Source: Chlamydiota bacterium (GTDB taxonomy: Bacteria > Chlamydiota > Chlamydiia > Chlamydiales > SM23-39). From it: 7,109 nucleotides of DNA. The translations under genes and the position numbers were made by a program. Numbering within the stretch: position 1 is the stretch's first letter; every line of letters starts with the position of its first letter. Below the pieces are notes generated by a model. It saw nothing but the letters and a program-made list of their open reading frames with translations, was not told where the DNA came from and ran no database searches. The stretch is from contig DAIDIM010000158.1 of the NCBI GenBank assembly GCA_027459365.1, forward strand, positions 1 to 7,109, written 5' to 3'. Below, one piece after another: positions 1 to 6,242 of the stretch.

Positions 1-66
1 AATGGGGTAAACTCGTTCGAAAATATCCCAAATCTCCTCGAAGAATTCACACCGAGAATGGCTCAT
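1..66 (-). CDS. Possible N-terminus of a divergent gene, cut by the window edge
   Basis: An ATG at 66-64 on the minus strand opens a frame without stops to the window edge. It would encode 22 residues beginning MSHSRCEFFEEIWDIF. I do not recognise it. No convincing Shine-Dalgarno precedes it. The opposite strand is also open here (frame 1, stop TAA at 82-84), so the bases could instead be the last 27 codons of an upstream plus-strand gene, ending PRMAHRESLE. In Chlamydia a divergent smpB neighbours dnaN, but these residues do not look like the start of SmpB. Only sequence beyond the edge can decide between the two strands. Confidence 0.2.
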   Translation of the reverse strand, partial: MSHSRCEFFEEIWDIFERVYPI

Positions 67-93
67 AGAGAAAGTCTCGAGTAAATGGTATAC

Positions 94-122
94 TTGAATC
101 CAAACATTAAATGTGTTATATC
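94..122 (+). promoter_or_regulatory. Putative sigma-70-type promoter of dnaN-recF
   Basis: A TTGAAT -35 box (94-99) lies 17 bp from a TATATC -10 box (117-122), and the dnaN ATG follows at 150, which leaves a short leader. The spacer contains the near-perfect palindrome ACATTAAATGT (104-114), which could be an operator. The SD-like AGCGGAG (134-140) sits nine bases before the start codon. The boxes are seen directly; promoter activity is inferred. Confidence 0.5.
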
Positions 123-149
123 AGTGAAGTTTAAGCGGAGCAAAAATCG

Positions 150-1283
150 ATGAAAGTTGTCCTTACAAAAGTAGAATTGGTGAATGTGATTGGGAAAATC
201 CAAAGTATCGTTCCGGCACGTCCATCCTCACCGATCCTAGGCCATGTATTACTCGAAGCAATCGATGGAAACCTGATTGTGAGCGCAACCGATCTTTCTG
301 TAACAATGCGCTGCTCAACTCCTGCAACGATTATTGAAGAAGGTTCAATTGCCCTGCCTGCGAGAAAATTTTTTCAACTCGTTAGAGAACTTACGGCACA
401 GCAAATTAAAATCAGTGCGACGTCAAACAATTGCGCCGAAATTACAACGGGGACCTCTGTATTCAAAATCCATGGAATGAATAGAGCAGATTTTCCACAT
501 CTTCCGGATTTGAGTGGCGCAGCTGGCTTCTCCATTACAAGCATCACTCTGAAAGACATGCTTACACGAACTGCATTTTGCGCGGCTCGTGAAGATAGTC
601 GCTATACGCTCAATGGAGTTCAGCTACAAATCCTTGGGCAAAAGGCAACGTTTATTGGAACTGATGGCAAAAAACTTGCAAAGATCTCAACTGGAGTTAC
701 TTGCGAACCAATGACCCATGGACAGTATGTGCTCTCTCTGAAAGCTGTAGATGAGATTTGTAAGCTTTTAGATGATAGCAATAATCCTGTACACGTCCTT
801 GTATCGCAGGATAAAATCTCAATTGAGAGCGCTTCGACAACATTCACCGCAAAATTACTCGCTGGACAATATCCGGATGTCGAGAAAGTGATCCCAACAA
901 AGCTAAATATGCAGTTTTTAATCCATCGCGATGAGCTGATGTCTTTATTACGACAAGTTTCGCTTTTCACATCGGAAACCAGCAACTCTGTTCGATTTAG
1001 CTTTGAAACAGGTCAACTACACCTCTCTGTAATGAGTGCAGAAGTTGGAGAGGGGAGAGTGAGCATGCCGGTCGATTTTGCAGGCGAAAGGCTCGATATT
1101 GCCTTTAATCCCCATTTTTTAATCGATATCTTACGCCACAGCAAAGATGAGACTGTACTCTTTGGACTGATCGATTCTCATAATCCCGGCCTTGTTACAG
1201 ACTCAAGTTACGCTCTGTTTGTGATTATGCCGATGAGGCTCAATGAACTAACGCACGATAAAGAAAGTGCAACTGTATCTTAA
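150..1283 (+). CDS. dnaN: DNA polymerase III subunit beta (sliding clamp)
   Basis: Encodes the ring-shaped processivity clamp that tethers DNA polymerase III and repair proteins to DNA. At 377 residues it is slightly longer than the 366 of E. coli. The family landmarks appear in order: ATDLSVTMR (46-54) in domain 1, DSRYTLNGV (149-157) and GTDGKKLA (170-177) in domain 2, GQYPDVEKVIP (239-249) at the domain 2/3 junction, NPHFLIDIL (320-328), and MPMRL (360-364), which forms part of the C-terminal partner-binding pocket. In most clamps the chain ends at this MRL. Here 13 further residues (NELTHDKESATVS) follow, and their codons overlap the start of recF. The ATG at 150 has the SD-like AGCGGAG nine bases upstream and gives the expected N-terminus (MKVVLTKVEL). 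It is the first gene of a dnaN-recF unit. Confidence 0.97.
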   Translation: MKVVLTKVELVNVIGKIQSIVPARPSSPILGHVLLEAIDGNLIVSATDLSVTMRCSTPATIIEEGSIALPARKFFQLVRELTAQQIKISATSNNCAEITTGTSVFKIHGMNRADFPHLPDLSGAAGFSITSITLKDMLTRTAFCAAREDSRYTLNGVQLQILGQKATFIGTDGKKLAKISTGVTCEPMTHGQYVLSLKAVDEICKLLDDSNNPVHVLVSQDKISIESASTTFTAKLLAGQYPDVEKVIPTKLNMQFLIHRDELMSLLRQVSLFTSETSNSVRFSFETGQLHLSVMSAEVGEGRVSMPVDFAGERLDIAFNPHFLIDILRHSKDETVLFGLIDSHNPGLVTDSSYALFVIMPMRLNELTHDKESATVS

Positions 1284-2304
1284 AAAACTCTATTTACACC
1301 ATTTTCGCAACCACGAGAATAGAGAATTCGAATTTGGCTCGCATATCAATGTCATCAGCGGCGATAACGCGAAAGGGAAAACAAATCTTCTCGAAGCCAT
1401 TTCGCTCCTTTCGACCGGTAGATCTTTTCGGACGCAGCACCTATCTGAATTGATTCAAGAAGGGAAAAAATTCTTCTACCTTGAAGCTATCTTTGTTCAT
1501 GCAAATACAGAGCAGACAATCAAAATGTCGTTTGATGGAAAAGAAAAAAAATTGGCTCTGAACGCAACTGAATTTTCCTCCTTTATACCTCTTTTGGGTA
1601 CTTTCCCCTCCATCTTTTCAGTCCCAAGCGACATGGATTTGATCACCGATTCCCCTGCGACCCGTCGTCGCTTCCTCAATCTTCATCTTGCTCAAAGCGA
1701 TCCAATGTATGTACATTATTGGGCAAGATTTTGGCGAGCCTGCAAACAGCGCAATTGTCTTTTAAAGGCCAAAAATTTAGAGACGATTTTCTGCTTTGAG
1801 GCAGAAATGGCGCAAGCCGCCCAATATCTTTTTCAAGCAAGAACCACGTTTCTCGATCAATTAAAAGAGCCTCTACTTCAGCAGAACCTCAGTGCCAATG
1901 AACAGATTGCCATCGATTTCAAATCGAGCTATCCACCTCGTGCCTTAGAATATGAGCAACATTTAAAAAAAATGCGCGCTAAAGAGCTGGAGATAGGCAT
2001 CACAATGCACGGACCTCATCGCGATGATTTTGCGATTTCAGTCAACCAAAAATCAGCAATCAATTTTGCAAGCGAAGGACAAAAAAAAACCGCGGTAATG
2101 GCGCTACGTTTAAGCCAATGGCAACATCTCTTTCAAAAAATGCAATGTCCTCCTGTGTTTGCAATTGATGATTATGAAATGATGCTCGATGAAAAAAGGC
2201 AAAACCAACTGAAAGAGATTCTAAAAACGATGGGACAGGTTTTTCTCACAACCCCTTTTTTCTCGAACAGCAAAGATGCAACAAACCTTGTTCTAAAAAC
2301 TTGA
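1267..2304 (+). CDS. recF: DNA replication and repair protein RecF
   Basis: RecF is an ABC/SMC-type ATPase that, with RecO and RecR, loads RecA at single-strand gaps. This copy has 345 residues, slightly shorter than the usual 360-370. The N-terminus (LYLHHFRNHENREFEF) is typical. Walker A is GDNAKGKT (32-39), followed by NLLEA. The family motifs SFRTQHLSELI and HGPHRDDF (about 247-254), the ABC signature SEGQKKTAVMALRLSQ (from 269), and a Walker B-type VFAIDD (297-302) all follow. The segment after Walker B reads DDYEMMLD where most RecF proteins have DD..SELD, so the usual Glu is replaced by Met. The start is a GTG at 1267 inside dnaN, giving a 17-bp overlap and no clear SD. Translational coupling to dnaN is the likely explanation. 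No in-frame ATG would preserve the N-terminal strand before Walker A. Confidence 0.95.
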   Translation: MQLYLKKLYLHHFRNHENREFEFGSHINVISGDNAKGKTNLLEAISLLSTGRSFRTQHLSELIQEGKKFFYLEAIFVHANTEQTIKMSFDGKEKKLALNATEFSSFIPLLGTFPSIFSVPSDMDLITDSPATRRRFLNLHLAQSDPMYVHYWARFWRACKQRNCLLKAKNLETIFCFEAEMAQAAQYLFQARTTFLDQLKEPLLQQNLSANEQIAIDFKSSYPPRALEYEQHLKKMRAKELEIGITMHGPHRDDFAISVNQKSAINFASEGQKKTAVMALRLSQWQHLFQKMQCPPVFAIDDYEMMLDEKRQNQLKEILKTMGQVFLTTPFFSNSKDATNLVLKT

Positions 2305-2342
2305 AATGCCTACAATAAATTTTCTAGCAAAATGAGGTTTTT

Positions 2343-2846
2343 ATGTACGATGTCCCCTATCACTATCATGCAAACTATGCTCCTTCACCTATCGCATCTT
2401 TGATCGCCTCTCTCATAAAATTTCCTGTAGAAAACAAAGTAGAATCATATCAAGAGTTGGTCTGTACAGAAATGGATCAGGCAAATATTTACGAAATCAT
2501 CACGACGATGGCTGAAAATAACAAAATATCATTGCTGCTTAAGAAAAATCATCTCCAGGGTCTTGGCGCGCAAATCAATCACGTTCATCCTTTGAAGTTT
2601 CTTTCTACGATCATCGTTAACCCACACTTAAAAGTTTGTCTTGCCCAAGTTTTTGAAGACTATTTTAAGCGAAATGGGTTTATGGACGGAATCGGCCCTT
2701 CTCTTACAAGAGAGTCGGATAAGGGGAAGCTCGACCAATATGTCAATGATTTTTGTGCAGAAGTGAGTACATCGCGCGAACAACTTGATGGCTTTTTTCA
2801 ATCTCGTGACTGGGAAGGAATGGTTCGCTTATTGATTGCTCAATAA
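2343..2846 (+). CDS. Conserved-looking hypothetical protein downstream of recF
   Basis: A 167-residue soluble protein I cannot assign to a named family. It starts at an ATG with GAGG (2334-2337) five bases upstream, 38 bp after recF, and is probably co-transcribed with dnaN-recF. It has no signal peptide or membrane segment. The N-terminus is rich in aromatic residues and His (MYDVPYHYHANY), and the rest looks mainly alpha-helical with many charged residues. A middle segment (MAENNKISLLLKK, then HVHPLKFLSTII) and the C-terminal GFFQSRDWEGMVRLLI look like conserved helical protein. From memory, Chlamydia also has a small uncharacterised gene directly after recF, so this may be its counterpart; I could not verify that. 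The last 18 bp overlap the convergent glycosyltransferase gene. Confidence 0.8.
   Translation: MYDVPYHYHANYAPSPIASLIASLIKFPVENKVESYQELVCTEMDQANIYEIITTMAENNKISLLLKKNHLQGLGAQINHVHPLKFLSTIIVNPHLKVCLAQVFEDYFKRNGFMDGIGPSLTRESDKGKLDQYVNDFCAEVSTSREQLDGFFQSRDWEGMVRLLIAQ
2829..2846. other. 18-bp convergent gene overlap forming a near-perfect palindrome
   Basis: TTATTGATTGCTCAATAA is the exact overlap between two convergent genes. Its first three bases are the reversed stop codon of the minus-strand glycosyltransferase, and its last three are the TAA of the plus-strand gene. It folds with a 7-bp stem (2829-2835 with 2840-2846) and a 4-base loop. The stem is AT-rich with no T-run, so it would be a weak terminator at best. 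No other terminator is visible between the two transcription units. Confidence 0.4.
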
Positions 2847-4106
2847 ACGGATTGCCTCAGGCATGAATGTATTAGGAGTCACAATCTTGGCTCCTTTAAG
2901 CTTTAATAAATATAAAGCGCTCTCTGATTCCCAAACGGGAATCCCCGATAATAGCTCTTTTAAAGTAGGATTCGTCCCGAGGTTTTTAGTCTCTGAGTGT
3001 ATCCATATTTCTCCCGTGCTTACAGCCATTAGCTCCATTGCAGTTCCTCCGCCTGAGCGAGAAATCGTGATTTCACTGCGATGAAAAAGGGGTGCAATCA
3101 CCTGATCATTTTGAAAGGAGAAAGGGATGATTGTAAGTAGAGGAGGATAATCAGAAATGGATTGAGTCAATTGAGAAACCATCAAAAATAGGCTTTTTTC
3201 CACATGATTTGCACAGAAAACAAACAGATAAAGGGGCTTTTTTATCGCTTTAGCAACTTCGACAAAGTGTTTCACATAATTGAGCGTAGCTGACCTTGCA
3301 GGCTGCGAACCTAAAAGAATTGTCACAACGTTTACATCCCGCGGAATGTCAAATACTACCTCATGGTTTTTTACAGATGCTGAAATACTCCCTCGAGTAT
3401 ATGCATTGCGCATTAAAAGGAGCTCCTCTTCACTTTTAACATTAAAACCGATTGTTATGGGTTCCTGTGGACGCGCTTTACCTTTTAAAATTTTGAATGG
3501 AAGGCGTACATTCACATCTTCATAATGAACGTCTAATTCTGAAAGACCGCAAGAGTCTTGCCAAAATTCTTCTGCCGTTTCCCCCTCTTCTAGAAGAGGT
3601 GCAATGGTCCTGAGCTTGAGAAATTTTTTATCGGTTTTTGATAGTGCTTTGATCGGCCGGAAAAAATGGGTCGCTTTTCGTGTAGGTAAATCGACAATCA
3701 ATTTTTCTAAAACCACTTTTTTAGATCTTCGCCAATTGAATAAGCGAATGGCCTTCAAAACCGCAGAAGTTGACGATGGCTGCGTATCGATCACTCGGTC
3801 AATATCTTCTTTAAACAAAATGGATAACGTGTGAAAAAACGAGCTCGGCCAGATGATGAAATCAAACAAGAATTGAGAACTTGCTAAGAATTTTTGTGAA
3901 AAAACATCTCCCCTTTTTTGCGCCCGATTCCAAGATTCGATGGAGAACTTTCCAAGCCATTTCCATACCCAATCTTTCAATACATCGCGCTGCATAGTTT
4001 GAACATGGGGGTCCTTTGCTAATGCCTCTTGTTCTTGGGCAATAGCTGCTTGAAGAAGACCACCGCCTGCAGAAGAGGTGATGATGAGAAGCTTTTTTAC
4101 TAACAT
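2829..4106 (-). CDS. MGDG-synthase-like / GT28-type glycosyltransferase
   Basis: A probable UDP-sugar glycosyltransferase (425 residues) with the two-lobed GT-B layout. The N-terminal part starts with a hydrophobic strand and Gly-rich loop, KKLLIITSSAGGGLLQAA (4-21), as in the MGDG synthase N-domain. DRVIDTQPSSTSAVLKAI (103-120) matches the next conserved strand-turn. The C-terminal lobe carries ITISRSGGGTAMELMA (about 346-361), the nucleotide-sugar binding motif shared with MurG and MGDG synthases. By family, the acceptor would be a membrane lipid; the actual substrate is unknown. The usual GGGH motif reads GGGL here, so a conserved His is missing. FLFDFIIWPSSFFHTLSILF (79-98) could dip into the membrane. 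I chose the ATG at 4106, one base after the stop of the upstream gene; a TTG at 4118 would add four residues. It is probably coupled to the DUF1761 gene. Confidence 0.8.
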   Translation of the reverse strand: MLVKKLLIITSSAGGGLLQAAIAQEQEALAKDPHVQTMQRDVLKDWVWKWLGKFSIESWNRAQKRGDVFSQKFLASSQFLFDFIIWPSSFFHTLSILFKEDIDRVIDTQPSSTSAVLKAIRLFNWRRSKKVVLEKLIVDLPTRKATHFFRPIKALSKTDKKFLKLRTIAPLLEEGETAEEFWQDSCGLSELDVHYEDVNVRLPFKILKGKARPQEPITIGFNVKSEEELLLMRNAYTRGSISASVKNHEVVFDIPRDVNVVTILLGSQPARSATLNYVKHFVEVAKAIKKPLYLFVFCANHVEKSLFLMVSQLTQSISDYPPLLTIIPFSFQNDQVIAPLFHRSEITISRSGGGTAMELMAVSTGEIWIHSETKNLGTNPTLKELLSGIPVWESESALYLLKLKGAKIVTPNTFMPEAIRLLSNQ

Positions 4107-4107
4107 G

Positions 4108-4500
4108 TCATGCGCCAATAAGTCCGCCTATGACAAGAAACGATAACAATTTGAATCCCGTGTCGATGAGAAAGATTTGAAAAGGTTTTTTGTACCAAAT
4201 AAAAGGGGCCAATTGTCTTGTCGCAACAAACCCTAGCCAAAATAAAACACCGACAATCATTCCATCGGTCACATTAGGAACCTGTAAAGCATTTTCAAAA
4301 ATAAATAAAAAAAATGCGATGATCAAAGAATTAACAAGACCCAAAGCAACTGCTTTTATACCATGACGCAGATCTTTTTCAGTATGTTTTGTGAGTTTCA
4401 TCCAAAGTGGACCGAATAAAAACTTTGAATACCATACAAATCCAATAAACATATTCAAAAGCGTTGCAACTACAATGACTAGCCAATCGATTTGTCCCAT
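4108..4500 (-). CDS. DUF1761-family integral membrane protein
   Basis: A 130-residue protein with four hydrophobic segments: IDWLVIVVATLLNMFIGFVWYS (4-25), AVALGLVNSLIIAFFLFIF, MIVGVLFWLGFVATRQLAPF, and FLIDTGFKLLSFLVIGGLIGA at the C-terminus. The first helix, running into WYSKFLFGPLWMKL, is characteristic of the DUF1761 family. Its function is unknown; it is often described as a putative inner-membrane protein. The ATG at 4500 is preceded by AGAAGAG and gives the family-typical start. The frame stays open for 28 more codons upstream to an ATG at 4584, but those codons lie within an inverted repeat and encode a charged, non-family stretch, so I exclude them. The stop TGA (4110-4108) is one base from the ATG of the glycosyltransferase, which points to a two-gene operon. 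Confidence 0.82.
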   Translation of the reverse strand: MGQIDWLVIVVATLLNMFIGFVWYSKFLFGPLWMKLTKHTEKDLRHGIKAVALGLVNSLIIAFFLFIFENALQVPNVTDGMIVGVLFWLGFVATRQLAPFIWYKKPFQIFLIDTGFKLLSFLVIGGLIGA

Positions 4501-4511
4501 TTTTACTCTTC

Positions 4512-4681
4512 TAACCTCAGTTTCGAGTTCATTCCGCTCGAATCTCATAGATCTCTTCGCAAATTTTTGCTTCTTTTCGCTCAAAAATATAACTTTTCGA
4601 TATTTATTTTCGCCATACGTTGCGAAAATTTACCAAAAATCTCTATGACCTTCGAAGAAAACGAACCCAAAACTGAGGTTA
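4512..4681. repeat. Large imperfect inverted repeat (about 60-bp arms, 51-bp AT-rich loop)
   Basis: The left arm (4512-4570) begins TAACCTCAGTTT, and the right arm (4622-4681) ends with its exact complement AAACTGAGGTTA. Aligned by eye, about 44 of 60 positions match, with perfect blocks at the outer 12 bases, around TCATAGA, and at AAATTTT. Many mismatches are transitions. Outside the arms both sides run into an ATG (4500 on the minus strand, 4691 on the plus strand). The left arm is the leader of the DUF1761 gene. The element could be a worn hairpin-type mobile element or an inverted duplication of the gene leader. No target-site duplication is visible. Confidence 0.6.
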
Positions 4682-4751
4682 ATACTCAAAATGACTATTC
4701 TTGTGGTTTAAAAAAATTTCGTCAAGGAATAACGAAAATGAACGGAATCAT

Positions 4752-4781
4752 TTGACAAAATCGTGCAGAATCACGTAGTCT
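4752..4781 (+). promoter_or_regulatory. Putative promoter of the 110-residue protein gene
   Basis: A consensus -35 TTGACA (4752-4757) is followed after 18 bp by TAGTCT (4776-4781). That -10 box is weak but keeps the three most conserved positions of TATAAT. The ATG is 41 bp further on. TAATAT at 4782 looks more like a -10 box but is too far from the -35. Confidence 0.4.
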
Positions 4782-4822
4782 TAATATCACTTTTAAATAA
4801 CCCTAAACAAGAGGAATGAAAT

Positions 4823-5155
4823 ATGTCTGTCATCTCTGACGTAACATCAACCATAGGATCTTTCTGCTCAAACGTAAGTTCTGCGTTTTCTTCAGCAACA
4901 TCATCTATGTTTTCTACAATTACTGCATGTTTTAATACTGCTATGGAAAGCCTCTCTTCAGCTGCAAGCGCAACAGGTGCTGCCCTTAAGAAAGGATGGA
5001 ACTTCACAGTTTCTACCTATTCCGACAATAAGAAATGTGCAAATATTGCTCTCGGAGTTATCGGTCTAGCAGGCGCATCTTATGTAGCTTATGCGAATCG
5101 CGCTCAACTCGCTACGATTCCAGGTGCAATAAGCAAACTTATTTCTGGCAAATAA
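4823..5155 (+). CDS. Small Ser/Ala-rich hypothetical protein with C-terminal hydrophobic segment
   Basis: A 110-residue protein of no family I recognise. The first 50 residues contain 16 serines, with hydrophobic residues spaced every three to four positions (I4, V7, I11, F14, V18, F22, A25, M29, I33, F37, M41, L44). That pattern fits a long amphipathic helix. A Gly/Ala-rich hydrophobic stretch, CANIALGVIGLAGASYVAYA (72-91), could be a single membrane helix, followed by a short basic tail ending in GK. It has three cysteines (15, 36, 72). It has a strong SD (AGAGGAA, 4810-4816) six bases before the ATG, its own promoter-like boxes and a strong terminator, so it looks like a well-expressed single-gene unit. 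It could be membrane-associated or secreted. It lacks the two-lobed hydrophobic domain of typical chlamydial Inc proteins. Confidence 0.78.
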   Translation: MSVISDVTSTIGSFCSNVSSAFSSATSSMFSTITACFNTAMESLSSAASATGAALKKGWNFTVSTYSDNKKCANIALGVIGLAGASYVAYANRAQLATIPGAISKLISGK

Positions 5156-5161
5156 GCATTG

Positions 5162-5186
5162 TCCCTCTTTCTTTTCGAAAGAGGGA
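5162..5186. terminator. Strong hairpin terminator between convergent genes
   Basis: A perfect 10-bp stem (TCCCTCTTTC, 5162-5171, with GAAAGAGGGA, 5177-5186) and 5-base loop TTTTC lie just after the stop of the 110-residue protein gene (5155). T-rich sequence (ATTTACGTTTTATTG) follows on the plus strand, a good intrinsic terminator. On the minus strand the stem lies 11 bases past the cyclophilin stop codon but without a proper T-tract, so it may work less well in that direction. Confidence 0.8.
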
Positions 5187-5197
5187 ACATTTACGTT

Positions 5198-5740
5198 TTA
5201 TTGTTTTATATACGCTTTCTTAATTTGGACAGGTTCCAGTGGTTTATCATTGAAACCGGTCACAACAGATTCCATTTTCTTGACAATATCGTATCCTGAA
5301 GTTACTTCGCCAAAAATTGTATGTTTATTATTGAGCCATGGTGTTGATGCAGTTGTAATAAAAAACTGACTTCCATTTGTATTGGGTCCACGATTAGCCA
5401 TTGCAAGCAGACCCGGCTTATCAAATTTAACACTCGGCGAAAACTCATCACCAAATGATTTTCCCCAAATCGATTCTCCCCCAGTTCCAGTACCAGAAGG
5501 ATCTCCTCCTTGAATCATAAAGTTCTTAATAATTCGATGAAAAATCTGACCATCATAATAGTGCTTATTGATTAAACCGATAAAATTTTCACACGTTTTC
5601 GGTGCAATATCATTTTTCAAAGTGATCTCGATATTTCCCAAATTTGTTTCGAGAACTACGATTGTATTTTTCACAGGTGACTCCATTGTTTGTGCATTAA
5701 TAGAAAAAATTGCCAATAACAAAAATAAAAATTTCAACAT
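5198..5740 (-). CDS. Exported cyclophilin-type peptidyl-prolyl cis-trans isomerase
   Basis: Catalyses cis-trans isomerisation of Xaa-Pro bonds and helps exported proteins fold. The 180-residue protein begins with a short signal peptide (MLKFLFLLLAIFSINA, probable cleavage after A16), so it acts in the periplasm or outside the cell. The cyclophilin domain spans about residues 25-178. All classical active-site residues are present: R69, F74, M75 and Q77 in FHRIIKNFMIQGGDP, F127 in GSQFFIT, and W135, L136 and H140 in PWLNNKHTIFGEV. The Trp is typical of eukaryotic and cyclosporin-sensitive cyclophilins, whereas E. coli PpiA/PpiB have Phe. The segment GTGTGGESIWGKSFGDEF resembles the compact PPIL1-like group. 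AGGAG precedes the ATG. It is a single gene that converges on the 110-residue protein gene. Confidence 0.95.
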   Translation of the reverse strand: MLKFLFLLLAIFSINAQTMESPVKNTIVVLETNLGNIEITLKNDIAPKTCENFIGLINKHYYDGQIFHRIIKNFMIQGGDPSGTGTGGESIWGKSFGDEFSPSVKFDKPGLLAMANRGPNTNGSQFFITTASTPWLNNKHTIFGEVTSGYDIVKKMESVVTGFNDKPLEPVQIKKAYIKQ

Positions 5741-5770
5741 GTCCTACTCCTAATAAATAGACAGGTGTAT

Positions 5771-5779
5771 TTTATACCA
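5771..5779 (-). promoter_or_regulatory. Extended -10 promoter of the cyclophilin gene
   Basis: On the minus strand TGG-TATAAA (5779-5771) matches an extended -10 element, 30 bp upstream of the ATG at 5740. No good -35 box is found at the right spacing, as is common for extended -10 promoters. The SD AGGAG lies in between, close to the start codon. Confidence 0.45.
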
Positions 5780-5955
5780 AACTCAGGAAATAATTATCGA
5801 CAAAACTAAATGGGTCAACTGATCACAGACTCTCTCATTGAGAAGAAAAAGTTGCTATAGCAATATTGAACAGCAGTTACAAAGACATCATGGCCGTAAG
5901 AAGTGTACTCCATGACAATAGGGATTTAGCAGATTTGATTTACAGAGAATCTCGC

Positions 5956-6002
5956 AGGTCAGACAGATGACCTAATATTCATGAAAATATCAGGTCATTT
6001 GT
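5956..6002 (+). promoter_or_regulatory. Alternating AGGTCA/TGACCT half-sites forming competing hairpins
   Basis: Three 6-base half-sites alternate: AGGTCA (5956-5961), TGACCT (5968-5973), AGGTCA (5992-5997). The middle one can pair with either neighbour. The downstream fold is longer: 17 base positions (5963-5979 with 5986-6002) with one G-U and one A-C, loop CATGAA. A short T-run (TTTTTTG, about 6010) follows some distance later, too far for a standard terminator. It may be an attenuator, a terminator of a lost gene, or a dimeric repressor operator. No gene starts nearby. Confidence 0.4.
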
Positions 6003-6242
6003 ATTCGGATTTTTTGACCGATCGTCTATATATTAAATTAAAAGCTGTATATCACACCTTTTTTATAATACGAACCTTGGTAAAAGCGACTCATTGACAC
6101 GCTTAGCTAGTTCTGCTTTCTTCTCGCCCGTGAGATCGGTTATGATTGAATATACAATATTTGGACTTACTTACTCTTTTCGGTGATCCTTTGAAAGTAT
6201 AGAGTCTTGACAAAAGCGAGTAATGATGCTACTTGTAAAATT

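Noticed and set aside
1..149. Chromosome origin near dnaN
   Set aside because: No dnaA gene, no cluster of TTATCCACA-like boxes and no AT-rich unwinding element are seen in the part available.
620..985. 121-codon minus-strand frame opposite dnaN
   Set aside because: It is antisense to well-conserved clamp motifs and has no recognisable protein features.
4500..4584. N-terminal extension of 28 residues on the DUF1761 protein (ATG at 4584)
   Set aside because: It is highly charged, lies in the inverted repeat, is unlike the family start, and the ATG at 4500 has its own SD-like AGAAGAG.
4492..4755. 87-codon plus-strand frame through the inverted repeat
   Set aside because: The frame is of low complexity, has no SD, and is explained by the inverted-repeat arms.
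5852..5863. Perfect 12-bp palindrome TTGCTATAGCAA
   Set aside because: A 12-bp perfect palindrome is expected about once or twice by chance in 7 kb, and no gene or second copy is linked to it.
6154..6198. Mini-ORF MIEYTIFGLTYSFR
   Set aside because: Only 14 codons with a poor SD. Nothing supports translation.
6207..6235. TTGACA with TACTTG 17 bp later as a promoter before the MITE-like element
   Set aside because: The -35 is perfect but the -10 is poor, and any transcript would first run through the long hairpin. Not enough to list as a feature.
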